A DNA stretch of 64,000 bases from Seohaeicola saemankumensis (GCF_042678485.1 NZ_JBHTKR010000003.1:512915-576914), one strand, 5' to 3'. Numbered from the stretch's first letter, positions 43,159 to 51,447 are shown. Notes: generated by a model not told the origin, from the letters alone. Made by a program: numbers and translations.

Positions 43159-43667
43159 TGCACATCCTCCTGTCCGCGGCGGTCTATGCGGCGCAGCAAG
43201 CCGACAAGTGTCGCCCGTTCTTCGGGGCTGAGATCGGCCAGCATCGCATTCTCATGTGCCTGAAGCGCGGCAACAGCCGCGCGGCGGCGGCGGGTTCCGG
43301 CCAGGGTCGCGCGCAAGGCAAAGGATCGGCGGTCCGTCAGGACGCGGTGCCGACCGATCAAGCCGGCCTCTTCCAGGGCATCGATGATCAGCACCGTGTT
43401 CGACCGTTCCATGTTCAGGCTGGCCGCCAGTTGCGATTGGGTGACATCCGGCGTGTCACAGATCACTGAAAGCGCCGAAAACGTGGTGATCCGCAGACCG
43501 AGCGGTTCAAGCACACGTGCCGCATCAGCCTGCATCAGGTTCGTGGCCCGCTTCATCGTATAGCCCACGAGGTCGCGCAAGGCGCGGTCAAGCCCGAAGG
43601 GCGCGGCCGTGCTGTCGTCGGATGGCACCTGTGGGACAGGGTTCTGTTTGCTGATCATGGCCGTCAC
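43155..43667 (-). CDS. MarR family transcriptional regulator
   Basis: A 170-residue winged-helix repressor. The HTH is at about 70-115 (VTQSQLAASLNMERSNTVLIIDALE split) and the wing at LTDRRSFALRAT. MarR proteins such as CouR, FerC/FerR and HcaR control hydroxycinnamate degradation and respond to the CoA thioester. This gene sits between the crotonase and ligase genes, overlapping both by 4 bases, so it is part of the operon it likely represses. The start is GTG at 43667; an ATG at 43658 is an alternative. A candidate operator lies at 48368-48391. Confidence 0.9.
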   Translation of the reverse strand: MTAMISKQNPVPQVPSDDSTAAPFGLDRALRDLVGYTMKRATNLMQADAARVLEPLGLRITTFSALSVICDTPDVTQSQLAASLNMERSNTVLIIDALEEAGLIGRHRVLTDRRSFALRATLAGTRRRRAAVAALQAHENAMLADLSPEERATLVGLLRRIDRRGQEDVQ

Positions 43668-44440
43668 CGGAACTGCGGGCTGCGCTTTTCGAGGAACGCC
43701 TTGAGGCCCTCTTGTGCATCAGGGCTGGTCTGGGTCAGCGCCGCGCAGAGGCTTTCGGTAAAGAGCCCGTCAGCCTTGGACATGTCTTCGATCCGGGCCA
43801 GCGCGTGGATCATCACATAGTTCGAAAGCCCGGCGTTGCGCGCGATCTTTTCAGCCAGTTCCCGGGCCAGTCCGATCGCCTCGCCTGGGCCGACACTATA
43901 GTGGCACAGGCCAAGGCGCAGACCTTCCTCGGCGTCGTATTTGCGACCCGTCAGCATCATCTCGATCATCCGATCGGCCCCCAGGATGCGACCGACCCGG
44001 ACAGAGGCACCACCGCCAACATAGATCCCGCGCCGCCCTTCGGGCAGCTGGAAGATCACCGAAGGTTCGGCGATCCGCACATGGGTCGCGGTTGCCAGTT
44101 CCAGCCCGCCCCCGATCACCGCGCCGAACATGGCCGAGACAACCGGAAGACCCGAGAACTGGATCTTGTCCATCACCCCATGCCAGCCACGCGAATGGCG
44201 CAGCGTGCCTTCGGCATCGCGGGCGACATGCTCGCTCAGATCAAGGCCCGAACAGAAATGCCCCTCGGTCCCGGTCAGGATCACCACCTTCACCCCTTCC
44301 GGCGGCTGCGAAAAGAAGGTGTCGAGCTCTGTCAGAAGCTGATCGTTCATCGCGTTGCGCTTGTCGGGCCGGTTCATCGTAAGGGTGGCCACCGGGCCGT
44401 CGATCTCGAGTTTCAGGGTCTGCATCGGCTTTCTGGACAT
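43664..44440 (-). CDS. Crotonase family enoyl-CoA hydratase/lyase
   Basis: A 258-residue crotonase-fold enzyme. The oxyanion hole segments are GHFCSGLDLSEH (about 60-71) and MFGAVIGGGLELA (about 104-116). Two Glu residues, in GGGLELA and FQLPEGRRG, match the catalytic pair of enoyl-CoA hydratase. Beside a feruloyl-CoA synthase-like gene it may act as feruloyl-CoA hydratase-lyase or as the hydratase of a beta-oxidative side-chain route. The sequence alone does not separate these. It overlaps the MarR gene by 4 bases. Confidence 0.9.
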   Translation of the reverse strand: MSRKPMQTLKLEIDGPVATLTMNRPDKRNAMNDQLLTELDTFFSQPPEGVKVVILTGTEGHFCSGLDLSEHVARDAEGTLRHSRGWHGVMDKIQFSGLPVVSAMFGAVIGGGLELATATHVRIAEPSVIFQLPEGRRGIYVGGGASVRVGRILGADRMIEMMLTGRKYDAEEGLRLGLCHYSVGPGEAIGLARELAEKIARNAGLSNYVMIHALARIEDMSKADGLFTESLCAALTQTSPDAQEGLKAFLEKRSPQFR

Positions 44441-44501
44441 GGGACGGCCCCTTTTTGGCTATGTGTCATAACTATCTGGACGCAAGTTGAGGCGAAATGC
44501 A

Positions 44502-44533
44502 ACCGGCGCCCGTTATGGACAGGGGGCGCCGGT
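44502..44533 (-). terminator. Intra-operon hairpin between dctM and crotonase genes
   Basis: ACCGGCGCCC / GGGCGCCGGT, a perfect 10-bp stem with a 12-base loop, 11 bases after the dctM stop. The following minus-strand bases (TGCATTTC) make a poor U-run. It may end part of the transcripts, dividing transport from catabolic genes. Confidence 0.5.
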
Positions 44534-44543
44534 CGCGTCTTGT

Positions 44544-45869
44544 TCAATAGAGAAGGCGCAGGGCGAACAGGGTGATGCCCGGAAACAGCACGAGAATGAT
44601 CACGCGGATGATGTCGGACGCGACGAAATACATCACCGCCTTGTAGGTCTCGATCATCGGGGTCAAACGGTCCATCGAATTGATCACGAAGAGGTTCATG
44701 CCCACAGGTGGCGTGATCAGACCCACTTCGACGACGATCAGCACAAGGATCCCGAACCAGATCGCCACCTCTTCGGGGGTCATGCCGAAATCCAGGGCGC
44801 TGATGATCGGGAAGAAAATCGGGATCGTCAGCAGGATCATCGACAGGCTGTCCATCACCGCGCCGAAGACAAGGTAAAGCAGCAGGATCACGGTCAGCAC
44901 CATCCAGGGGCTCAGCCCAAGCTCGGCCACATATGTGGACAGTGATTGCGGCAACTGGGTCAGCGCAAGAAAGCCATTGTAGAACGCGGCGCCCAGGACG
45001 ATGAAAAAGATCATCGCCGTGGCCCGGGCCGTTGCCATGAAGCTTTCGACAAAGCTGTGCCGGTTCAATCCGCCATTGACCATCGCGATCAGACCGGTGC
45101 CCAGCGCGCCCACGGCAGCACCTTCCGTCGGGGTAAAGACGCCCAGGTAGATCCCGCCGACAACGACAAGGAAGACGGTCAGCACGGGCCAGACATCGCG
45201 CAGGGCGCGCAGCCGCTCACCATAGGGCATGCGTTCGCGTGCCGTGCCGGCCCTGTCGGGGTGAATGCGGGCATAGACGGCGATGGTGATCATGTAGCCG
45301 ATGGCCGCAAGGATGCCCGGCACGAAGGCAGACAGGAACAGCTTGGCGATGTTCTGTTCGGTCAGGATCGCGTAGATCACAAGGATGACCGAAGGCGGGA
45401 TCAGGATGCCAAGTGTTCCGCCCGCAGCCAGGGTCGCGGTCGAAAAGCCCCCGGCATAGCCGTAGCGGCGCAATTCGGGCAGGGCGACCTGGCTCATCGT
45501 GGCCGCCGTCGCCAGCGAAGAGCCGCAGATCGCGCCAAAGCCGGCGCAGGCGCCGACGGCTGACATGGCAACGCCGCCCTTGCGGTGGCCAAGCCATGCC
45601 TCGGCCGCCTTGAACAATGATTGCGACATGCCGCCAAGGGTCGCGAAATGCCCCATCAGCAGGAACATCGGGATGATCGACAGCGAATAGCTGGAAAAGG
45701 TCGAATAGGTTTCAGACTTCAGGCGCGAAAACGCCATGTTGAAGCTGCCGGTCGTGAAATACAGACCGAACAACCCCACAAGAAACATCGCCAGCCCGAT
45801 CGGCACACGCAGGAAGATCAGTGTCAGCAGGACGGGAAAGGAGGCCATCCCGATTTCAAGGTTGGTCAA
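44544..45869 (-). CDS. dctM: TRAP transporter large permease (DctM)
   Basis: A 441-residue TRAP-T large membrane subunit with about 12 helices that carries Na+-coupled uptake. Family regions include FLRVPIGLAMFLVG near 20-33, LTIPIFFPII near 340 and ITPPVGMNLFVINS near 375. The start is TTG at 45869, chosen because GGGAG lies 7 bases upstream and it overlaps the dctQ stop (TTGA); the ATG at 45848 has a weaker site. It works with the DctQ and DctP proteins from the same operon; an aromatic acid is the likely cargo. Confidence 0.93.
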   Translation of the reverse strand: MTNLEIGMASFPVLLTLIFLRVPIGLAMFLVGLFGLYFTTGSFNMAFSRLKSETYSTFSSYSLSIIPMFLLMGHFATLGGMSQSLFKAAEAWLGHRKGGVAMSAVGACAGFGAICGSSLATAATMSQVALPELRRYGYAGGFSTATLAAGGTLGILIPPSVILVIYAILTEQNIAKLFLSAFVPGILAAIGYMITIAVYARIHPDRAGTARERMPYGERLRALRDVWPVLTVFLVVVGGIYLGVFTPTEGAAVGALGTGLIAMVNGGLNRHSFVESFMATARATAMIFFIVLGAAFYNGFLALTQLPQSLSTYVAELGLSPWMVLTVILLLYLVFGAVMDSLSMILLTIPIFFPIISALDFGMTPEEVAIWFGILVLIVVEVGLITPPVGMNLFVINSMDRLTPMIETYKAVMYFVASDIIRVIILVLFPGITLFALRLLY

Positions 45870-46447
45870 TGCTCTGCTCCCCCGATGGACAGGATGGTAC
45901 GGTTACCGAAAAACTCGCCCATGCGGACGATTGCGATATAGACCCCGACAACCGCCGAAACGACCGCGGCGACCAGGCTGGCCGCATAGGACCACCAGAC
46001 GGGGAACTGCAAAAGGAAGGTTGTCTCGCGGTATTGCATCTTGGACAGCATTCCCGCGTAGAGCTGCATCGCGATCAGGATCAGAACGCATGCGAAGGTG
46101 ATATCCACCACCATCTGTATCAGGCGGTTCGACTTGACCGAAAGGGCCGAGGTGAAGATGTCCACCGTGGCATGGCCACCCGTGATCTGGCAGAAGGGGA
46201 TAAAGGCGAAGATGGCGAAGGCGACGCCGGCTTCGACCAGTTCGAAATCCCCAAGGATCGGCCCCACGCCTGCATCCAGCAGTGTCTTTGCGAAATCCCC
46301 CAGGACAGCGACGACAGGGCCGGAATGCAGCAGCCCGTTCAATGTGCGCCCCAGCACGGAGACACAGATGAGTATGATCAACGCGGTCAGAACGATACCG
46401 CCGAGGATCGCCATGAAACGCGCCAGACTGTTCATGAACCTTTGCAT
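45866..46447 (-). CDS. dctQ: TRAP transporter small permease (DctQ)
   Basis: A 193-residue four-helix membrane protein. Helix 1 (about 12-35), helix 2 near the GVAFAIFAFIPF segment with the following HATVDIF motif typical of DctQ, helix 3 near IQMVVDITFACVLILIA and helix 4 near residue 160. It links the large permease to the binding protein cycle. The ATG at 46447 was preferred over 46501 because GCAGGATG precedes it and DctQ proteins start at this point. It overlaps dctM by 4 bases. Confidence 0.9.
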   Translation of the reverse strand: MQRFMNSLARFMAILGGIVLTALIILICVSVLGRTLNGLLHSGPVVAVLGDFAKTLLDAGVGPILGDFELVEAGVAFAIFAFIPFCQITGGHATVDIFTSALSVKSNRLIQMVVDITFACVLILIAMQLYAGMLSKMQYRETTFLLQFPVWWSYAASLVAAVVSAVVGVYIAIVRMGEFFGNRTILSIGGAEH

Positions 46448-46487
46448 GGGTACATCCTGCCTTGCCTGAAGAGGAAACCAAGGGAAA

Positions 46488-46513
46488 GTCCCGCGACACA
46501 AGCGCCGCGGGAC
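46488..46513 (-). terminator. Intra-operon hairpin after dctP
   Basis: GTCCCGCG / CGCGGGAC with a 10-base loop, lying 14-39 bases after the dctP stop codon and before dctQ; outer bases can extend the stem with a 2-base bulge. Such hairpins commonly protect binding-protein mRNA and reduce read-through to permease genes. Confidence 0.5.
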
Positions 46514-46526
46514 CCTTTGTCACGGC

Positions 46527-47561
46527 TTACTTCGTGTGCTTTGCAATCAGGGCGCGCGCCTGATCAACCACGGCCTGGCCATCCAGGCCCGTCTTGTTCA
46601 GATCTTCGATCCAGGATGCTTCGACGCCAGCGGCGGCGGCTTTCCATTCGGCAACCTGTTCGGGCGTCAGGGTGATGATGTTGTTGCCGCGATCCATCGC
46701 CAGCTTCATCGAAGGCTCGTCCGCCGACGCCATGGTCTTGCCCGCGAAGGCCGAGAATTCCATGCCGGAGTTGTTGTCGATCACCGCTTTCAGATCATCG
46801 GGCAGGCTGTTGTACTTGTCCTTGTTCATCGCGAAGATGAACGAGGTGGTGTAAAGCGCATCATCCCCGAAGGTGGTGTGGTTGCTGACCAGTTCCGCCA
46901 CTTTCAACGCGGCTGTCACCTCCCATGGAATGACCGTCGCGTCGATTACGCCCTTGGACAGCGATTCCGGGATGGCAGGCACCGGCATGCCGATCGGGGT
47001 CGCGCCCAGTTCGGTGAACAGCTTTGTCGTGGTGCGCGTGGGTGCGCGCAGCTTGACACCGTTCAGATCCGCGACCGAGGTAATCGGGCTTTTGGAATGG
47101 ATGATGCCCGGACCATGAACCCAGACGGCCAGCGTCTTGAAATCCTTGTATTCGGTGTCAAGCATGTTGGCTTCGGCGAATTCCCAATAGGCGCGGCTGG
47201 TGGCTTCGGCATTGGTCATGATGAAGGGCAGTTCGAACACTTCGGCCTGGGGGAAGCGTCCGGGCGTATAGCCGGCAACGGTCCAGACGATGTCCGCCAC
47301 GCCGTCAATTACCTGGTTGATCAGTTCGGGCGGGGTGCCGCCCAGCTGCATCGAGGGGAACCGTTCGATCTTGATGCGGCCATTGCTGTCTGCCTCGACC
47401 TTGTCGGCCCAGACATCCAGCACCAGCTTCGGAACGTTGGCCTGCGCCGGCAGGAACTGGTGAAGCTTCAGCGTCACCTCCTGTGCATGCCCGGCTACGC
47501 TCATGCCAGCCAGCATGGCGGCGGCGGCAACGCTGCGAAGCGCTGTTTTCATGAAAGTCAT
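46527..47561 (-). CDS. dctP: TRAP transporter substrate-binding protein (DctP)
   Basis: A 344-residue periplasmic binding protein. The signal peptide spans about residues 1-26 (hydrophobic SVAAAAMLAGMSVAG, cleavage after GHA). KLRAPTRTTTKLFTELGATPIGMP (about 168-191, split here only as a landmark) includes the Arg that contacts the ligand carboxylate in DctP proteins. The ATG at 47561 follows GGGAGGATCACAGA. Members of this type bind many carboxylates, including cinnamates, so an aromatic acid ligand fits the operon but is inferred. Confidence 0.92.
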   Translation of the reverse strand: MTFMKTALRSVAAAAMLAGMSVAGHAQEVTLKLHQFLPAQANVPKLVLDVWADKVEADSNGRIKIERFPSMQLGGTPPELINQVIDGVADIVWTVAGYTPGRFPQAEVFELPFIMTNAEATSRAYWEFAEANMLDTEYKDFKTLAVWVHGPGIIHSKSPITSVADLNGVKLRAPTRTTTKLFTELGATPIGMPVPAIPESLSKGVIDATVIPWEVTAALKVAELVSNHTTFGDDALYTTSFIFAMNKDKYNSLPDDLKAVIDNNSGMEFSAFAGKTMASADEPSMKLAMDRGNNIITLTPEQVAEWKAAAAGVEASWIEDLNKTGLDGQAVVDQARALIAKHTK

Positions 47562-47650
47562 TCTGTGATCCTCCCTAGGATGTTGTCATACCGACCGGCG
47601 CATTCATTCCCCGGTGCGGGTCTTCTGTTGCCGAATGCCGTCCTGACGGA

Positions 47651-48295
47651 TCAGGGTTCGAAATCCGGCTGGCACGCTGGATGCGCCTGGGCAAATGCCG
47701 CAAGCGCCTCGCAGCGCGCATTGATGTCCGCGAGCAACTTCAGATGGCTGAAGTCCACCCCGAAGCGTTGCGCGGAAAAGAGTTGTGGCACAAGGCATAT
47801 ATCGGCAAGACCCGGCGTATCGCCGAAACAGAACGGCGTCGCGCGGTCGCGCTTTGCCAGCAGCGCCTCGCAGGCTTCAAGCCCATCGGCGATCCAGCGG
47901 GTCAGCCAGCGCGTCGTCGCTTCTGCATCGGCACCGAATTCATCTGCAAGATACTTCAGCACCCGCAGGTTTTGCAGGGGATGGATCTCGCAGGCGATGA
48001 CCTGTGCGAAGGCACGCACACGGGCCCGCCCTACCGGATCGGTGGGCAGAAACGCGGGTTCGGGATGGGTTTCGTCAAGCCATTCGAGAATCGCCAGCGA
48101 TTGCGTCAGCTCCGCGCCTTCATCCGTGATCACCGCCGGCAGCAGGCGCTGCGGGTTGATCGCCGTGAAAGCGGGGCTTTTCTGCGCGCCCTGTTTCAGG
48201 TGGACCGGCGCAAATTCGTAATCCAACCCCTTGAGATTGAAAGCGATGCGGCAACGATAAGAGGATGAGCTGCGGAAGTAGCCAAAGAACTTCAT
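47651..48295 (-). CDS. maiA: Maleylacetoacetate isomerase-like glutathione S-transferase
   Basis: A 214-residue zeta-class GST. The active-site start YFRSSSSYRCRIAFNLKG (about 6-23) carries the SSxxxR/C-type motif of maleylacetoacetate isomerase, and NPQRLLPAV and QSLAILEWLDE form the glutathione site. MaiA isomerises maleylacetoacetate or maleylpyruvate in homogentisate/gentisate routes. No ring-cleaving dioxygenase is in this operon, so it may serve a pathway encoded elsewhere or another GSH-dependent step. The ATG at 48295 has no ribosome site of its own but overlaps the stop of a 14-codon leader ORF (ATGA). Confidence 0.88.
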   Translation of the reverse strand: MKFFGYFRSSSSYRCRIAFNLKGLDYEFAPVHLKQGAQKSPAFTAINPQRLLPAVITDEGAELTQSLAILEWLDETHPEPAFLPTDPVGRARVRAFAQVIACEIHPLQNLRVLKYLADEFGADAEATTRWLTRWIADGLEACEALLAKRDRATPFCFGDTPGLADICLVPQLFSAQRFGVDFSHLKLLADINARCEALAAFAQAHPACQPDFEP

Positions 48296-48336
48296 GACCG
48301 AATGCCCGCGAGGGCGCTGACACAAGCCTGGATCAT
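48292..48336 (-). CDS. 14-codon leader ORF coupled to maiA
   Basis: ATG at 48334-48336 opens a short frame, MIQACVSALAGIRS, ending in TGA that overlaps the maiA ATG. A very strong ribosome site GGGAGGAGG lies 4-7 bases upstream, while maiA itself has none. Ribosomes finishing this ORF can restart on maiA. The peptide resembles no family known to me; its role may be only coupling or regulation. It is supported by the site and overlap, not by homology. Confidence 0.45.
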   Translation of the reverse strand: MIQACVSALAGIRS

Positions 48337-48367
48337 GAGCCCTCCTCCCAAAGGTTCCCGCGATTAG

Positions 48368-48398
48368 GATGCATACTAATAATTATGCATCATGTCAA
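48368..48398 (-). promoter_or_regulatory. Promoter with inverted-repeat operator for the maiA-TRAP-crotonase operon
   Basis: On the minus strand TTGACA (48393-48398), a perfect -35 hexamer, is followed after 17 bases by TATGCA as a weak -10. An inverted repeat GATGCATA-N8-TATGCATC (48368-48391) fills the spacer and -10. A repressor bound here would block RNA polymerase. The operon-encoded MarR protein is the best candidate (inference). Confidence 0.6.
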
Positions 48399-48617
48399 TT
48401 TACGATACGTCATCTTGGATCAGCACAAAAGCACTCTTTATCGCTGAGCATGGTGAAAACACCGACATCGACCAAAACCGACCGCTTGGTTGACTTTGCG
48501 ATCATGGGAGGGGCCTGTCAATACCCAAGTCATGACCCGCCCGCGCGACGATGACCTGTCGCCATGAAAAAAGGGCCGGCTTTCACCGGCCCTTTCAGAA
48601 AGCTTTTCAGCAAAAGG
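48399..48617. other. Non-coding stretch between divergent/tandem operons (part of a 322-base gap)
   Basis: The gap between the maiA start and the end of the next minus-strand gene holds the leader ORF, the promoter-operator and, at 48570-48595, a terminator for the upstream pyrimidine operon. The remaining ~170 bases are lower in GC than the genes around them, with no convincing ORF, tRNA or repeat. Confidence 0.6.
48570..48595 (-). terminator. Rho-independent terminator of the pyrimidine uptake/catabolism operon
   Basis: AAAGGGCCGG - CTTTCA - CCGGCCCTTT, a perfect 10-bp stem; on the minus strand it is followed by TTTTTT-type bases (complement of the A-run at 48567-48572). It lies 23 bases after the stop of the last ABC gene. 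Confidence 0.85.
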
Positions 48618-49607
48618 TCAATTCAGCGCGGCATCGCTGATCACATGTGTCCAGGCGCCTTCGGGCTGCATGGTGATCACGGGATCGGCGCCCGCCGCAA
48701 GCAGCGTGGCTACGGTGCGCTCGTAATCGGCGGGATCCAGTGCGCCGTTCGACCCTGCGGTCAGCTTGGCCACCTCGCCCATCATCCGCTTCTGATGCGC
48801 TTCGGTCTGTGCGCCGGTCTGGTCGTTGTCCAGAACGATCATCGCCGCCTCATCCGGATTTTCCTCGGCGTATTTCCAACCCTTCATCGCGGCGCGCACG
48901 AAACGGGTCATCTTGTCGACGAAAGCCGGGTCGGCAAGGTTTTCCTCAAGCACATAGAGACCATCTTCCAGCGTTGCCACGCCCTGATCCTCGTATTTGA
49001 AGGTCACCAGTTCTTCCGCGGTCACGCCCGCGTCAATCACCTGCCAGTACTCGTTATAAGTCATGGTCGAGATGCAGTCGGCCTGGCGCTGGATCAGCGG
49101 ATCGACGTTGAAACCCTGCTTCAGAACCTCGACGCCGTTCTCGCTCTTGCCATCGGTGGAAATGCCCAGCTGGCTCATCCAGCTCATGAAGGGGAATTCA
49201 TTGCCAAAGAACCAAACGCCCAGCGTGCGGTTCTTCAGATCGGCAGGCGTGGCAATACCTGCGTCTTTCCAGCAGGTCAGCATCATCCCCGAGGATTTGA
49301 AAGGCTGTGCGATATTGACCATCGGCAGACCCTTTTCGCGCGCGGCAAGGGCCGCGGGCATCCATTCCACCGTCACATCCGCGCCACCGCCGGCCAAAAC
49401 CTGCGTCGGTGCAATGTCCGGACCGCCCGGAAGGATGGTCACGTTCAGCTCCTCTTCTTCAAAGAATCCCTTGTCGAGTGCCACGTAATAGCCCGCGAAC
49501 TGGGCCTGCGTGACCCATTTCAGCTGTAGCGTCACATCATCTGCGGCCCATGCCGGGGCGCTGGCCAGACCCATGGCAAGGGCGGCTCCTGTCATCAGTT
49601 TCTTCAT
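48618..49607 (-). CDS. ABC transporter substrate-binding protein, NMT1/THI5-like
   Basis: A 329-residue periplasmic binding protein. The signal peptide spans about residues 1-21 (GAALAMGLASAPAWA, cleaved after AWA). The NMT1/THI5 fold starts with QLKWVTQAQFAGYYVALDKGFF (about 28-49, landmark) and VLAGGGADVTVEWMP. Proteins of this family bind pyrimidine-like ligands such as hydroxymethylpyrimidine precursors. The operon also encodes dihydropyrimidinase and a ureidopropionase-type enzyme, so uracil, thymine, a dihydropyrimidine or a hydantoin is the likely ligand. It is the last gene of the operon and is followed by a strong terminator. Confidence 0.92.
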   Translation of the reverse strand: MKKLMTGAALAMGLASAPAWAADDVTLQLKWVTQAQFAGYYVALDKGFFEEEELNVTILPGGPDIAPTQVLAGGGADVTVEWMPAALAAREKGLPMVNIAQPFKSSGMMLTCWKDAGIATPADLKNRTLGVWFFGNEFPFMSWMSQLGISTDGKSENGVEVLKQGFNVDPLIQRQADCISTMTYNEYWQVIDAGVTAEELVTFKYEDQGVATLEDGLYVLEENLADPAFVDKMTRFVRAAMKGWKYAEENPDEAAMIVLDNDQTGAQTEAHQKRMMGEVAKLTAGSNGALDPADYERTVATLLAAGADPVITMQPEGAWTHVISDAALN

Positions 49608-49672
49608 CTGTCATTTCTCCTTGTTGAACGTTTGTTGTGCCCGGCCTCAACGGCTTCTTTTTGGCGGCTTTT

Positions 49673-50518
49673 TTATCTGCGCTGGGATGGATGCCAAAAG
49701 GTCACCATCCTTTCGATCCATACCACGATACCATAGAAGGATGTCCCGGCGATGGCCGCGACAAAGATTTCGGCCCAGACCAGATCGATCGACAGGCTGC
49801 CCACCCCGGTCGAGATGCGGAACCCCATCCCCCGTGTGGGCGAGCCGAAATATTCCGCCACGATCGCGCCGATCAGCGCCAGCGTCGTGGCAATCTTCAA
49901 CCCGTTGAAGACGAATGGCATCGCCGCAGGCAGGCGCAATTTGAACAGCGTCTGCATGTAGCCCGCCGCATAGGTACGCATCAGGTCGCGCTGCATGGCG
50001 TCAGTCTCGCGCAGGCCCTGCACGGTGTTCACCAGGATCGGGAAAAACACCATCACCACCACGACAGCCGACTTGGATTGCCAGTCGAACCCGAACCAGC
50101 TGACAAGGATGGGGGCGATTCCGACAATCGGAAGGGCCGCCACGAAGTTGCCGACAGGCAGCAGACCAAGGGTCAGGAAGGCGGACCTGTCGATCAGCAC
50201 CGCCGTGACAAGGGCGGCGGCGCTACCGATCGCGAAACCGGTCAGCGCCCCTTTCAGGACAGTCTGGCGAAAATCTTCCCACAGGATCCCGGTCGAGGCT
50301 GAAAAGGTCTGCGCCACGGTCGAAGGGGCGGTCAGGATGACGGGCGATACGCCCAGACCACGCACAAGCCCCTCCCATAGCACCAGCAGCGTGATCCCGA
50401 AGATGACGGGCACGGCGATCCTTGCGCTGCGGTGTCCGCCCCAGCGCGAATTGGCGAGCCAGGCGTTGAAGGCCCAGGCGCCAAGCCAGAAGACAAGCGC
50501 GAAGACAAGCCAGATCAT
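49673..50518 (-). CDS. ABC transporter permease (nitrate/taurine/pyrimidine type)
   Basis: A 281-residue BPD_transp_1 permease with about six helices. The cytoplasmic EAA-like region is near MRTYAAGYMQTLFKLRLPAAMPFV (about 178-201). It pairs with the permease from 50515-51447, which it overlaps by 4 bases, unlike most systems of this type that use one permease gene. It belongs to an operon with the ATPase and the NMT1-like binding protein and probably imports a pyrimidine-related compound. Confidence 0.92.
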   Translation of the reverse strand: MIWLVFALVFWLGAWAFNAWLANSRWGGHRSARIAVPVIFGITLLVLWEGLVRGLGVSPVILTAPSTVAQTFSASTGILWEDFRQTVLKGALTGFAIGSAAALVTAVLIDRSAFLTLGLLPVGNFVAALPIVGIAPILVSWFGFDWQSKSAVVVVMVFFPILVNTVQGLRETDAMQRDLMRTYAAGYMQTLFKLRLPAAMPFVFNGLKIATTLALIGAIVAEYFGSPTRGMGFRISTGVGSLSIDLVWAEIFVAAIAGTSFYGIVVWIERMVTFWHPSQRR

Positions 50519-51447
50519 GGCGCCATCCCCATGCGCCGCAGGGTGACGCGCTGCGCCAGGTCCAGCAGCGTGACAAGCACGCCCGCCAGCACCGCCGCCG
50601 CGACCAGAGCCGCCCAGATCGCCAGTGGCGTGCCGAACTGATCCCCGATCAGGATGCGCGCGCCCAACCCGCTGATCGCACCCGTCGGCAGTTCGCCCAC
50701 GATGGTGCCGACCAGCGCTGCCGCAATACCCACCTTGAGCGACGTGAAAAGATAAGGCACCGAGGCCGGCAGCCGCAGCTTCAGAAAGGCCTGAAAGCCC
50801 GAGGCGTTATAGGTCTTGAGCAGGTCAAGCTGCGCATGCGCCGGCGAGCGCAGCCCCTTCACCATGCCCACCAGCACCGGGAAATAACACAGATAGGCCG
50901 AGATGATCGCCTTGGGCACGGCCCTGTCCTGAATGCCAAGTTGCGACGAGACGACGATGATCATCGGCGCCAGCGCCACGATCGGCACCGTCTGGCTGAT
51001 GATCGCCCATGGCATCAGGCTCATGTTCACGACGCGGGAATAGACAATGGCAACCGCGCCCAGAATGCCCAGCGCCGTGCCCAGCGCAAACCCCCAGAGC
51101 GTGGAATGCAGCGTGATCCAGCCGTGATAGATCAACGAGCGTTTCGACATCGCGCGCCCATTGAGGGCCATCTCGCCTGTCGTTTTCCACAACTCGGCTG
51201 CAACCTGTCCCGGCGTAGGCAGGCGCGGCCGATCCATCCTGTAGGTCTCGGCGATCTGCGCGGGGTTGTGCAGCATCAGCGACCAGACCGACACCTCCTG
51301 CCGTTCAAGGGCAGTTTCGGGCTGCAGCGCCGCGCCGTCGCGCTGCGCCTGGTCCAGGGCCACGCGGATATTCATCGGTGCGACGGCAACATACCAGATC
51401 GCCAGGATCGCGATCAGAACCGTCAGGACAGGCAATGTGTTTCTCAT
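50515..51447 (-). CDS. ABC transporter permease (nitrate/taurine/pyrimidine type), larger partner
   Basis: A 310-residue permease with an N-terminal helix (about 5-27), a long periplasmic or linker segment (about 28-100) and the usual permease core with LLKTYNASGFQAFLKLRLPASVPY (about 208-231, landmark) as the EAA loop. The segment between the first helix and the core is longer than in single-permease systems. It overlaps the second permease gene by 4 bases. A palindromic repeat pair lies just upstream (51465-51539), in the 252-base gap after the ATPase gene. Confidence 0.92.
   Translation of the reverse strand: MRNTLPVLTVLIAILAIWYVAVAPMNIRVALDQAQRDGAALQPETALERQEVSVWSLMLHNPAQIAETYRMDRPRLPTPGQVAAELWKTTGEMALNGRAMSKRSLIYHGWITLHSTLWGFALGTALGILGAVAIVYSRVVNMSLMPWAIISQTVPIVALAPMIIVVSSQLGIQDRAVPKAIISAYLCYFPVLVGMVKGLRSPAHAQLDLLKTYNASGFQAFLKLRLPASVPYLFTSLKVGIAAALVGTIVGELPTGAISGLGARILIGDQFGTPLAIWAALVAAAVLAGVLVTLLDLAQRVTLRRMGMAP

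Noticed and set aside
48296..48325. An in-frame TTG start extending maiA by 10 codons
   Set aside because: The strong ribosome site is too far from that TTG and fits the separate leader ATG at 48334-48336; the MaiA family begins at the ATG at 48295.
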